From assembly GCF_039523755.1 (NCBI RefSeq), contig NZ_BAAAFX010000010.1, forward strand, positions 248,001 to 312,000: a stretch of DNA of 64,000 nt, given 5' to 3'. Below are positions 41,816 through 50,524 of this stretch, piece by piece (the stretch's first letter is position 1; the number at the start of each line of letters is the position of its first letter). The notes beneath the pieces were generated by a model. It worked only from the letters and a program-made list of their open reading frames with translations, did not search any database and had not been told where the DNA came from. This stretch comes from Tatumella terrea (GTDB taxonomy: Bacteria > Pseudomonadota > Gammaproteobacteria > Enterobacterales > Enterobacteriaceae). Position numbers and translations under genes: made by a program.

Positions 41816-43447
41816 ATGAGAGGGTTGAGTTCAGGTCGTTTCAGAAAACATTTACTGGTGACACTGGTACTGGCGTCGTCAGCGGCATGGGCGACGGAGA
41901 AACCGGTGCAGGGGGGCACGCTGATTTACCTTGAGCAGCAAGCACACACTAACCTGTATCCCCCTGCCGGGGGCTTCTATCCGAATGGCGGCATACTGAA
42001 TCAGATCACCGATAAACTGACCTGGCAAAACCCGAAAACCCTGGCGATTGAACCCTGGATCGCCGAAAGCTGGAGCAGTAACCCGCAAAAAACCGAATGG
42101 ACATTTACATTACGGCCGGGGGTGACCTTCTCTGACGGTACTCCACTGGATGCCGCCGCAGTCGCTAAAAACTTTGATACCTACGGACTCGGAAATAAAG
42201 AAAAACATTTCCCGGTCTCTGAAGTCATCAATAATTATGACCACAGTGAAGTCATTAATCCGCTGACGGTCCGTTTCTATTTTAAAAAACCGTCGCCCGG
42301 CTTTTTACAGGGAACCTCGACGATTGGTTCCGGACTGGTGTCATTATCGACGCTGAATAAAAACTTCGATCAACTGGGTGATGCCCGCAATATTATAGGA
42401 TCCGGTCCGTTCGTGGTGAAATCTGAAACCCTCGGTCATGAAGTCGACCTGGTCGCCAGGAAAGATTATCACTGGGGACCGGCCAGCGACCCGCATCAGG
42501 GACGCGCCTGGCTGGACGGGATTAAAGTGCTGGTCACTCCGGAAGACGGGGTACGCATCGGTGCCTTACTGGCGGGTCAGGCCGATTTTATTCGTCAGAT
42601 CCAGGCTTATGATGAAAAACGGGTAGAAGCGCAACATCTGCCCATCTATGCCGAAGCGACACGGGGAGTGAATGATAGCCTGAGTTTCCGCCCGGATAAC
42701 CCGCTGGTGGCCGATCTCCGGGTGCGTCAGGCGCTCTCACTGGCGACCAACCGTCAGCAAATCGTCGAAACCCTGTTCTCCGCGAATTACCCTGCAGCGA
42801 CCTCGGTGCTGGCGGCGACCGCTTCCGGATATATCCCGTTACAGGGCCTGCTGAAGTACGATCCGCAGCAGGCAGAAAAACTGCTGGATGAGGCCGGCTG
42901 GACGCCAGGCCCTCAGGGTATCCGCCAGAAAGCCGGAGTTCCGCTGTCATTAAGTGTGCTGGTCTCGCTGCCGCAGCCACAGAACAAACAGGTTTTAGAA
43001 CTGGTCGCCCGCCAGTGGCGAAAAATTGGTGTACTGCTGAATGTCAGGCCTTCGGACGGTGGTTCGTCACTGCTGAAAAATCTGGACCCGTTGAAAGCGC
43101 CGCTGACGGTTTCTGAGGTGGGCAGGGCCGATCCGGATGTACTGAAGAGCATGTTCTATCCCGCAAACCGTGACGCGCTGCTGCAGAAAGGCGGCCAGAG
43201 CGATAAGGTTAAATCGTTCCGTGATAATACGCTGGATGACCTGCTGTACCGGATTTCGACAGAAACGGATAACGCTCAACGTCTGAAACTGACCGGTGAT
43301 GCGCAGCGATATCTGCTGGAAAAGGCGTATGTGATCCCGATCTTTGAAGAGCCACAGGTATATGCAGGCGCCACATGGCTGAAAGGGATGCGCTTTGAAG
43401 CGGTCGGCCGGCCATCGTTCTACGATGCCTGGTTAGATAAGAAATAA
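41816..43447 (+). CDS. Peptide/nickel-type ABC substrate-binding protein (SBP family 5)
   Basis: A 543-residue periplasmic binding protein with a signal peptide cleaved after AWA at residue 26. Family 5 (DppA/OppA/NikA) blocks are visible: LVYLEQ-like GGTLIYLEQQAHTNLYPP, W.FTLRPGVTFSDGTPLDAAAV, DLRVRQALSLATNRQQIV. It resembles the group I know as the KPN_01854 family, found beside luciferase-like monooxygenases. It should deliver an organic sulfur compound (peptide-like or thioether) to the two permeases downstream. The substrate is inferred only from Cbl and monooxygenase context. Confidence 0.88.
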   Translation: MRGLSSGRFRKHLLVTLVLASSAAWATEKPVQGGTLIYLEQQAHTNLYPPAGGFYPNGGILNQITDKLTWQNPKTLAIEPWIAESWSSNPQKTEWTFTLRPGVTFSDGTPLDAAAVAKNFDTYGLGNKEKHFPVSEVINNYDHSEVINPLTVRFYFKKPSPGFLQGTSTIGSGLVSLSTLNKNFDQLGDARNIIGSGPFVVKSETLGHEVDLVARKDYHWGPASDPHQGRAWLDGIKVLVTPEDGVRIGALLAGQADFIRQIQAYDEKRVEAQHLPIYAEATRGVNDSLSFRPDNPLVADLRVRQALSLATNRQQIVETLFSANYPAATSVLAATASGYIPLQGLLKYDPQQAEKLLDEAGWTPGPQGIRQKAGVPLSLSVLVSLPQPQNKQVLELVARQWRKIGVLLNVRPSDGGSSLLKNLDPLKAPLTVSEVGRADPDVLKSMFYPANRDALLQKGGQSDKVKSFRDNTLDDLLYRISTETDNAQRLKLTGDAQRYLLEKAYVIPIFEEPQVYAGATWLKGMRFEAVGRPSFYDAWLDKK

Positions 43448-43461
43448 ACGGAGGCGAGGCG

Positions 43462-44403
43462 ATGGGACGCTATGTACTGCAACGGCTGGCACAGGGGCTT
43501 CTGGTGCTCTGGGCCGCCTGGACTCTGTCATTTATTCTGCTGCAGTTACTGCCCGGCGATGCGGTGATGATTAAGTTCCTCGACCCGTCACTGGGGCTCA
43601 GTGCAGAGCAGATAGATCAGATGCGTAAGGTGTACGGTGAAGGTGTGCCTGTCTGGCAGCAGTACTTCTCGGCGCTGGCAGCGGTATTACATGGCAATCT
43701 CGGCTACTCGGTACAGCTCGGGGTTCCGGTAACGCAGGTGCTGGCGAGCAACTTTCCGCAAACCCTGAAACTGGTGATCCCGGGATTTCTTCTGGCGCTG
43801 ATCCTGGGGCCAGGCCTGGCCATTCTCGCCGCACTGCCGGGATTACACCTGTTACGGAATGCATTGCTCTCCGTGCCGTCGCTGCTGGTTTCCCTGCCGG
43901 TGTTCTGGACAGGGATCGTGTTGATCCAGATCTTTTCGTTTCAGTTGCACTGGGTCTCGGTTATCGATCCCTCGCCGATCGGTGGCATGATCCTGCCGGT
44001 GATCACGCTGGCGATCCCGATAGCGGCACCGCTGGCACAGATCTTTTTGCGCAGTATTGATCAGGTACGGACTCAACCGTTTATTGCCGCGGCCCGGTCG
44101 CGGGGGCTCAGCCAGTTACGGGTACTGTTCCGCCACGTATTACGCAATGCCAGCCTGCCGTTACTCACCGTCGCCGGCCTGTTACTGGGAGAGCTGATTG
44201 CCGGAGCCCTGGTCACGGAAACGGTGTTTGGCCTGAACGGACTGGGCGAAGTGACACAACAGGCCGTGAATGCGCAGGATGTGAATGTTCTGCAGGCGGT
44301 GGTGATGATTTCTGCTCTGGCGTATGTCGTGATCAATCTGCTGGCCGACCTGGTCACGCCGTTACTCGACCCGCGCCTGAAAACAGCCTACAGAGGTAGA
44401 TAA
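43462..44403 (+). CDS. ABC permease 1 (DppB/GsiC type)
   Basis: A 313-residue inner-membrane permease with six predicted helices. The N-terminal MGRYVLQRLAQGLLVLWAAWTLSFILLQLLPGD is typical of DppB-type subunits. The coupling loop EAA motif is seen as AAARSRGLSQLRVLFRHVLRNA. It pairs with the next gene to form the translocation channel and overlaps it by one base (TAATG). Confidence 0.93.
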   Translation: MGRYVLQRLAQGLLVLWAAWTLSFILLQLLPGDAVMIKFLDPSLGLSAEQIDQMRKVYGEGVPVWQQYFSALAAVLHGNLGYSVQLGVPVTQVLASNFPQTLKLVIPGFLLALILGPGLAILAALPGLHLLRNALLSVPSLLVSLPVFWTGIVLIQIFSFQLHWVSVIDPSPIGGMILPVITLAIPIAAPLAQIFLRSIDQVRTQPFIAAARSRGLSQLRVLFRHVLRNASLPLLTVAGLLLGELIAGALVTETVFGLNGLGEVTQQAVNAQDVNVLQAVVMISALAYVVINLLADLVTPLLDPRLKTAYRGR

Positions 44404-45257
44404 TGAGTCTGACAGAAACGCTTCGACTGCCCTCCCGTCGGCCCGGAAAAAGCCTGCGACTCCGGCGTCTCCGGCCGGGCGTGTGGCTGGCCTGCGCCCT
44501 TATCCTGCTTGCCATTCTGGCGGCGATTTTTCCGCAGCTTTTTACCCATTACGATCCTGATAGCGGGGTGCCCGGCATACAACTGACACCACCCGACCGC
44601 CATCACTGGCTGGGGACCGATCAGCTGGGTCGTGATCTCTTCAGCCGGATCATCTACGGTGCCCGCTGGTCGCTGTCGGCGGCGAGTGCCGCGGTCGGTG
44701 TCGGTCTGGTGGTGGGGTCTCTGGGCGGGATGCTGGCGGCCTTCAGCGGACGCACGACCGAAACTCTGACCATGCGGCTGGTGGACGTGCTGTTATCCAT
44801 CCCTGCGTTACTGCTGTCGCTGAGTATCATTATTCTGCTGGGGGCAGGGACGTTACATGCGGCGCTGGCCGTGGGCTGTGCTTCCGTAGCGCATTTCGCC
44901 CGCTTATCCCGGGCCGAGGTGCTGCGCATCCGGCAACAGGACTATATCGAAGCCGCGTTCGGCAGCGGCGGCCGTTTCCTGGCGGTCTTTTTCCGCCATG
45001 TATTACCGAATGCCTTACCGAATATTCTGGCTTTTTCGGCCCTGCAATTCGGTCAGGCCATCCTGGCCTTATCGACCCTCAGCTTCCTGGGGTTTGGCAG
45101 TCCGCCGCCGATCCCTGAATGGGGACTGCTGATCGCTGAAGGCCGGAATTATCTGGCGACGGCCTGGTGGCTGACCGTCTTCCCGGGCGTGGTGGTGATC
45201 GGCATCGTACTGGCGACCAACCGTATCAGCCGTGCATTATCAGGAGACAATCTATGA
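44403..45257 (+). CDS. ABC permease 2 (DppC/GsiD type)
   Basis: A 284-residue DppC-like permease. Blocks include HHWLGTDQLGRDLFSRIIYGARWSL near the N terminus and the EAA loop YIEAAFGSGGRFLAVFFRHVLPNALPN. The C-terminal FLGFGSPPPIPEWGLLIAEGR is family-typical. It overlaps both neighbours (TAATG and ATGA), showing tight coupling in the operon. Confidence 0.93.
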   Translation: MSLTETLRLPSRRPGKSLRLRRLRPGVWLACALILLAILAAIFPQLFTHYDPDSGVPGIQLTPPDRHHWLGTDQLGRDLFSRIIYGARWSLSAASAAVGVGLVVGSLGGMLAAFSGRTTETLTMRLVDVLLSIPALLLSLSIIILLGAGTLHAALAVGCASVAHFARLSRAEVLRIRQQDYIEAAFGSGGRFLAVFFRHVLPNALPNILAFSALQFGQAILALSTLSFLGFGSPPPIPEWGLLIAEGRNYLATAWWLTVFPGVVVIGIVLATNRISRALSGDNL

Positions 45258-46882
45258 CGGGATCCACACTGCCGGTACTGCAATTAGATCACCTGTCGCT
45301 GGCTTATCGCACAGAGCAGGGCTGGAATGAGACGGTTCATCAGGTCAGTCTGACGATCGGTGCCGGAGAAATGCTGGCGGTGGTGGGCGAATCCGGTTCC
45401 GGTAAAACCACCACCGCCCAGGCGGTGATCGGCCTGTTACCGGATAATGGCCGCCGGACCGGCGGACGGATCCTGTTTCAGGGAGAAGATATCAGCCAGT
45501 GGTCTTCACGCCGGCTTGACGGACTGCGCGGGTCGCAGATATCACTGATCCCGCAGGACCCGGGAAACTCACTGAATCCGCTGAAAACCCTCGGTGACCA
45601 GCTGAGCGAAGTGCTGCAATCGGGCGGAGCGCGTTTGTCGCGAAAAGAGCGTGAGCAACAGGCGATCGGCTTGTTTACCCGTGTCGGCCTCAGCCATCCG
45701 GAGCAGCGTCTCTCTCAGTATCCGCATCAGCTTTCCGGGGGCATGAAGCAACGGGTACTGATTGCGATGGCCATCGCGCTGAAACCGGCGCTGATCATTG
45801 CCGATGAGCCGACCAGTGCGCTGGATGTGACCGTTCAGAAACGCATTATGACCCTTATCGATGAGCTGCGACAGGAATACGGAACGGCCGTTCTGTTTGT
45901 GACGCACGATCTGGCGCTGGCGGCGGAGCATGCCGACCGGCTGGTGGTGTTCCGTGGCGGTAAATTACTGGAGCAGGGGCCGGTGGCAGACGTTATCCGG
46001 CAGCCGGCGCATCCCTATACGGCACAGTTACTGGCCGATGTAATCGCGAATACGGCATCGACTGCCCCGGAGCCGGCCGGCGACGCGGATCCGTCCCCGG
46101 TCATCCGTATGCAGGGGGTCAGTAAACAATTCGCACTGAGCCGTCAGCAGCCACTGCAGGTGCTGAATAATATTTCGCTCACGGTCCGGCGCGGGACAAC
46201 CCATGCGCTGGTCGGGGAGTCGGGATCAGGGAAGACGACCCTCGCGCGGATCCTGCTGGGTTTTGAGCAGGCGGACAGCGGGGAGATCCGGATCAGCGAT
46301 TCTCATACACAGGCATTAACGGCCGAAGGCTGGCGACAGTTGCGCCGCAAGATCCAGTTTGTGTATCAGAACCCGTTTTCTTCACTGGATCCGCGGCAGA
46401 GCCTGTTCTCCGTGATCGAGGAACCGCTGCTGAATTTTCATACCCTGACCCGTGAACAGCGAAAAGCGCAGGTGATCGCCGTGGCCAGGCAGGTTGCACT
46501 GGACCCGGAATTACTCTCACGGCGGCCACAGCAGCTGTCGGGAGGACAGCGGCAGCGGGTCGCGATAGCCCGGGCACTGGTGCTGCAACCGGAAATCCTG
46601 GTGCTGGATGAAGCCACCTCGGCGCTGGATGTCACGGTTCAGTCACAGATCCTTGCACTGCTGGCAGAGCTGCAGCAAACACTGGCACTGACCTATCTGT
46701 TTATTACCCACGATCTGCAGGTGGTCAGACGTATTGCTCACCAGGTGACAGTATTAAAAGGTGGCGAAGTGGTCGAACAGGGGACAACGGCTAAGATTTT
46801 TACTGCACCGGAGACGGACTATACACAGCAACTGATTGCTGCGATCCCATCCTTTACCCGTCGTCAGGAGGTCACTGTATGA
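45254..46882 (+). CDS. Fused two-domain ABC ATPase (DppD-DppF/GsiA type)
   Basis: A 542-residue protein with two complete nucleotide-binding domains, like GsiA or YejF. Domain 1 has Walker A GESGSGKTTTA, signature LSGGMKQR and Walker B IADEPTSALD; domain 2 has Walker A GESGSGKTTLA, signature LSGGQRQR and Walker B VLDEATSALD. The start at 45254 overlaps the permease stop (ATGA). It energises the peptide-type importer. It ends overlapping the monooxygenase start (ATGA). Confidence 0.94.
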   Translation: MTGSTLPVLQLDHLSLAYRTEQGWNETVHQVSLTIGAGEMLAVVGESGSGKTTTAQAVIGLLPDNGRRTGGRILFQGEDISQWSSRRLDGLRGSQISLIPQDPGNSLNPLKTLGDQLSEVLQSGGARLSRKEREQQAIGLFTRVGLSHPEQRLSQYPHQLSGGMKQRVLIAMAIALKPALIIADEPTSALDVTVQKRIMTLIDELRQEYGTAVLFVTHDLALAAEHADRLVVFRGGKLLEQGPVADVIRQPAHPYTAQLLADVIANTASTAPEPAGDADPSPVIRMQGVSKQFALSRQQPLQVLNNISLTVRRGTTHALVGESGSGKTTLARILLGFEQADSGEIRISDSHTQALTAEGWRQLRRKIQFVYQNPFSSLDPRQSLFSVIEEPLLNFHTLTREQRKAQVIAVARQVALDPELLSRRPQQLSGGQRQRVAIARALVLQPEILVLDEATSALDVTVQSQILALLAELQQTLALTYLFITHDLQVVRRIAHQVTVLKGGEVVEQGTTAKIFTAPETDYTQQLIAAIPSFTRRQEVTV

Positions 46883-47904
46883 CGCAGAAACGTATTGGTT
46901 TTTTCACCCGGCTGCTGGATAAAGCGCCTGCGGCAGAGCGCTACCGCCTGGCGACAGAGCAGATCCGCCATGCTGAAGCGCTGGGGTTTGAAAGTGCCTG
47001 GGTAGCCCAGCATCATTTCCATGAACAGGAAGGCGGCTTACCCTCACCGCTGGTCTTCCTGGCCCACGCCGGTGCTCATACCTCGAAGATCCGGCTGGGC
47101 ACCGGCATCATTACCCTGCCGATGGAAAATGCGCTGCGGGTGGCAGAAGATGCTGCCGTCACGGATCTGCTGACCGGCGGCCGGCTGGAACTGGGCCTCG
47201 GGTCCGGCGGTACCCCCGGCTCCTTTGCGCCTTTCGGGCTGACGTTTGAACAGCGCAGTGCGGCCTTTGCCGCAAACCTTGCCACCCTGACCCGGGCATG
47301 GCAGGGAGGTGCTTTAGCGGGAACGGATAACCATCTTTATCCGGCGGCTCAGGGGTTGAATGACAGGATCTGGATTGCGACCTTTTCTCCGGAAGGTGCT
47401 GCCCGCGCCGGAAAAGCCGGTCACGGACTGATGTTATCCCGCACCCAGCCACGTCCGGCCGGGCAGCCATCATTGCCGCTGGATGCGCTGCAAAACCCGG
47501 TGATCGATGCGTATCTGGAGGCGCTGCCGGCAGGTATTGCTCCCCGTATTCTGGCCTCACGGACCGCCTTTGTGGCGGATGACCGGCATTATGCCCGAAA
47601 AGTGGCGCTGCCCGGGCTGACCGCACAGGCCGAAAGCTACCGCAAGGCGGGTCATCAGTTACGGGGCGACACACTGGATGATTTTATCGGTCAGTTTGAT
47701 GCCCATATCGGTGACCCTCCGGATGTGCTGTCGTCGCTGTTAACTGACAGTAGCCTGTCACGGGTCACCGATATCTCTTTCCAGGTCCATTCCGTGGAAC
47801 CGGAACATCAGGATGTGCTGCGTTCGCTGGAACTGATATCCCGTTATATCGCCCCGGTATTACGTCAGTCTGCGGCCACCTTACAGCCAGAGAGGATAGC
47901 ATGA
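46879..47904 (+). CDS. Luciferase-like FMN-dependent monooxygenase (KPN_01858-like)
   Basis: A 341-residue luciferase-fold flavin monooxygenase. Blocks include WVAQHHFHEQEGGLPSPLVFLAHAGAHT, LGTGIITLPMENALRVAEDAAVTDLLTGGRLELGLGSGG. It resembles a family I know as KPN_01858-type, which occurs with the same ABC importer and CMD proteins. It should oxidise the imported compound, probably cleaving a C-S bond with reduced FMN from a reductase encoded elsewhere. It overlaps both neighbours by four bases. Confidence 0.9.
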   Translation: MTQKRIGFFTRLLDKAPAAERYRLATEQIRHAEALGFESAWVAQHHFHEQEGGLPSPLVFLAHAGAHTSKIRLGTGIITLPMENALRVAEDAAVTDLLTGGRLELGLGSGGTPGSFAPFGLTFEQRSAAFAANLATLTRAWQGGALAGTDNHLYPAAQGLNDRIWIATFSPEGAARAGKAGHGLMLSRTQPRPAGQPSLPLDALQNPVIDAYLEALPAGIAPRILASRTAFVADDRHYARKVALPGLTAQAESYRKAGHQLRGDTLDDFIGQFDAHIGDPPDVLSSLLTDSSLSRVTDISFQVHSVEPEHQDVLRSLELISRYIAPVLRQSAATLQPERIA

Positions 47905-49055
47905 GCGAAACTCACGATTTGATTGATGAACTGTCGGCCATTTCTGCCGGGTCTGCGCTGGCAGAAAGCCGGAAATTTCGGGCGGCGGCCACAGAGCATA
48001 CCCGCGGCAGCTATCAGGCCCTGTTCAGCACCGGCAGTGATGCTTTCCCGTTGCCCCTTCGTGCAGCGATTGCCGCACAGGTGGCCGACTGGCACCAGTC
48101 TGTCGGGCTGTTACAGCACTATCTGCGGCGGACGGACGGGGACGTAGATCCGCAACGTCTGAGCAGTGCGCTGAGTTTTGCCCGCAGGCTGACGTTTCAG
48201 CCGGTAGCCGCCACCCCGGCGGATCTCGCGGAGTTGCAGCAGGCAGGATGGCAGCCCGATGAGATTATTACTCTGGCGCAACTGGTCTCGTTTGTCAGTT
48301 TCCAGAGCCGCCTGATCCACGGATTCACTTTGCTGGAGTCGCTGACGACCCCGACAGAGCCTGTGCCGGCAGACCCCTTACCGGCACCGGTCACGGCCGG
48401 GCGCTGGCACACTCAGTCCCACACCGCCGGACACCGGCCCGCGCCTCTCGCATTTACCCGCAAACAGCTGGGTTGGGAACCCTGGCTGCCGGCAAAACCG
48501 TTCAGCGATTTCAGCCCGCAGGGGCAGGAGAGTCTGATCAGGTTTGGTCATCAGGATTCGGATTATTTTAGGCTGCTCGGGCGGGATCAGCCGGTCCTGG
48601 AACAGCGTACCCTGACCGACAAAGGTATCTTTTACACTCACGGAGGGCTCCCCCGCGCTGAACGTGAGCTGGCCGCCACGGTGGTCAGTAAAGTGAATGG
48701 CTGCATCTACTGTGCATCGGTGCACGCCCGCAAAGCGAGCCAGCTTTCAAAATTACAGGATGAAGTGGCGTTACTGTTGCAGGTGCAGCCCGGAGACCCG
48801 TTATCTGACGGGCAGTCTGCACGCTGGCAGGCGGAAATTGAGGCCGTTGCCGCCTTATCCCTGACACCGCCACAACTCACCACGGCACATCTGCAGGCAC
48901 TGCAACGCTTACCGCTGAGTACGCTGGAAATGACCGATCTGATTCAGGCGACGGCCTTTTTTGCCTGGGCTAACCGCCTGATGCTGACACTGGGCGAACC
49001 CTTTATCCCGGCAGAGGTTGCCACAGCCGCCACTGAGAAGCGCACCAGCGCCTGA
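47901..49055 (+). CDS. Double carboxymuconolactone-decarboxylase/AhpD-like protein
   Basis: A 384-residue protein that appears to fuse two families usually encoded separately (Avi_7170-type CMD and Avi_7169-type alkylhydroperoxidase). The N-terminal half (about 1-155) has the AhpD-like helical pattern but no CxxC. The C-terminal half (about 170-384) has the redox site C268-x2-C271-x3-H275 in NGCIYCASVHARKAS. AhpD-like proteins reduce peroxides or handle reactive products, plausible beside a flavin monooxygenase. It is the last gene of the operon. Its final 145 bp start a 209-bp unit repeated in tandem downstream. Confidence 0.82.
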   Translation: MSETHDLIDELSAISAGSALAESRKFRAAATEHTRGSYQALFSTGSDAFPLPLRAAIAAQVADWHQSVGLLQHYLRRTDGDVDPQRLSSALSFARRLTFQPVAATPADLAELQQAGWQPDEIITLAQLVSFVSFQSRLIHGFTLLESLTTPTEPVPADPLPAPVTAGRWHTQSHTAGHRPAPLAFTRKQLGWEPWLPAKPFSDFSPQGQESLIRFGHQDSDYFRLLGRDQPVLEQRTLTDKGIFYTHGGLPRAERELAATVVSKVNGCIYCASVHARKASQLSKLQDEVALLLQVQPGDPLSDGQSARWQAEIEAVAALSLTPPQLTTAHLQALQRLPLSTLEMTDLIQATAFFAWANRLMLTLGEPFIPAEVATAATEKRTSA

Positions 49056-49537
49056 CGATGGACCCGGCAAGGGAAGGCCGGGGCTCTGCCAAAACTTTCC
49101 GCAGTCGCAGGTAACGGTTACCGCTGAGACCCCCGGAAATGACCGATCGGATCCGGGCGATGGCCTTTTTTGCCCGGGCTAACCGCCTGATGCGGATCCC
49201 GGGTGAACCCTTTATCCCGGCAGAGGTTGCCACACCTGCCACTGAGAAGCGCACCAGCGCCTGACGATGGACCCGGCCAGGGAAGGCCGGGGCTCTGCCA
49301 AAACTTTCCGCAGTCGCAGGTAACGGTTACCGCTGAGCCCCCCGGAAATGACCGGTCTGATCCGGGCGACGGCCTTTTTTGCCCGGGCTAACCGCCTGAT
49401 GCTGACACTGGGCGAACCCTTTATCCCGGCAGAGGTTGCCACACCTGCCACTGAGAAGCGCACCAGCGCCTGACGATGGACCCGGCAAGGGAAGGCCGGG
49501 GTTCTGCCAAAACTTTCTGCAGTCGCTGGTAACGGGT
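48911..49537 (+). repeat. Three tandem copies of a 209-bp unit covering the 3' end of the CMD gene
   Basis: The unit runs from ACCGCTGAG at 48911 (inside the gene) through the stop and a downstream GC hairpin. It recurs at 49120 and 49329 with an exact 209-bp period, also seen at CGCACCAGCG (49041, 49250, 49459). Copies 2 and 3 differ from copy 1 by scattered substitutions, and an in-frame stop (TAA) precedes the partial reading frame of copy 2, so they are not translated as extensions. Copies 2 and 3 share changes absent from copy 1. Confidence 0.93.
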
Positions 49538-49726
49538 TCTGTCACATTCCTCCGGCAAATCAGCCACCATTGCTCAGCACAGATTTCAGCAAGCCCGCCG
49601 GAAAACGATTTTGCCGGAGGATGCTCATCACCAGGCCTGTAACGACACCTTTCTGCGACAGAACTGTTAAACGTCGGGCAGACCGCTTATCATCCGCAGT
49701 CACCTTTACCCCTTTGCGGAGAGACT

Positions 49727-50281
49727 ATGCGGCGTTTGATCTTCCTGATCCCGATGATAATAGCCGGGTGCTCACTGCCTGCGATCGGCGCGATGTATCA
49801 CATTAATCCGCAACTGAGCTCTCTGGTGCTGACCTGGAAGATGATCGGAGGCGGCGAATATCATGCCAGGATCACCGGGATCCGTGGTGACCTGAGCTAT
49901 GATCCGCGTGAGGATGATCGTAATACACTGCAGTCGGCTATCCCCGTCCGCCAACTGGATGCCCATCACTGGGTTCTGACCCGGGCACTCCGCAGCCGGA
50001 CGTTCTTTGATACGGCCAGCTACCCCGATGCCTTCTTCAGCAGCAGCCGGATGGTGGCTGTGGGTGAGGGGCGTTACCGGGTGCTGGGCAGCCTGCAGAT
50101 TAAAACGGTGCGTAAACCGCTGATCCTGAATGCACAGCAGAACGATGTGTCATTGCAGCGAATCCGTTTATCCGCACAGACCCTTATTTCCCGCAGTGCC
50201 TTCGGTATGGGACAGTATCCCGCCATTGTCAGTGACCCTATCCGTGTGGATATTGTGTTATATGCGGACAAAATAAACTGA
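49727..50281 (+). CDS. YceI-like periplasmic or lipoprotein
   Basis: A 184-residue YceI-family lipocalin-like protein. A short N-terminal hydrophobic segment ends in IIAGCS, a possible lipobox with C15; cleavage after AIGA is the alternative. Family features are MYHINPQLSSLVLTWK near the N terminus, SYPDAFFSSSRMV and the SRSAFGMGQYPAIVSDPIRVDI C-terminal block. YceI proteins bind isoprenoid-type lipids; the role here is unknown. A GGAGAGAC site precedes the ATG. It stands alone between the two sulfur-type clusters. Confidence 0.82.
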   Translation: MRRLIFLIPMIIAGCSLPAIGAMYHINPQLSSLVLTWKMIGGGEYHARITGIRGDLSYDPREDDRNTLQSAIPVRQLDAHHWVLTRALRSRTFFDTASYPDAFFSSSRMVAVGEGRYRVLGSLQIKTVRKPLILNAQQNDVSLQRIRLSAQTLISRSAFGMGQYPAIVSDPIRVDIVLYADKIN

Positions 50282-50524
50282 CCGCCAGCCCGGCCGGCCA
50301 TTCATTAACACCCGTTCAAATATAACCGGAGGAAAGCCCTTTATTTCCCCGGTCATTATTCGTGTAATAATTATTCCTGCTTACTTTATTCATTATTTAT
50401 CTCAGGACGGAAACGTCGTGTATTTATTATTATTTTTATCTAACTAAGCGACGATTTTATATTTCATTTGCCGGCGAAGGGGAGCTAATAATGGATTTAT
50501 TATTTAGTCAGGTAAGGTAAATAT

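Noticed and set aside
49003..49463. Two near-identical 83-codon minus ORFs considered as duplicated small genes
   Set aside because: They are the antisense reading of the 209-bp tandem repeats covering the CMD gene end.
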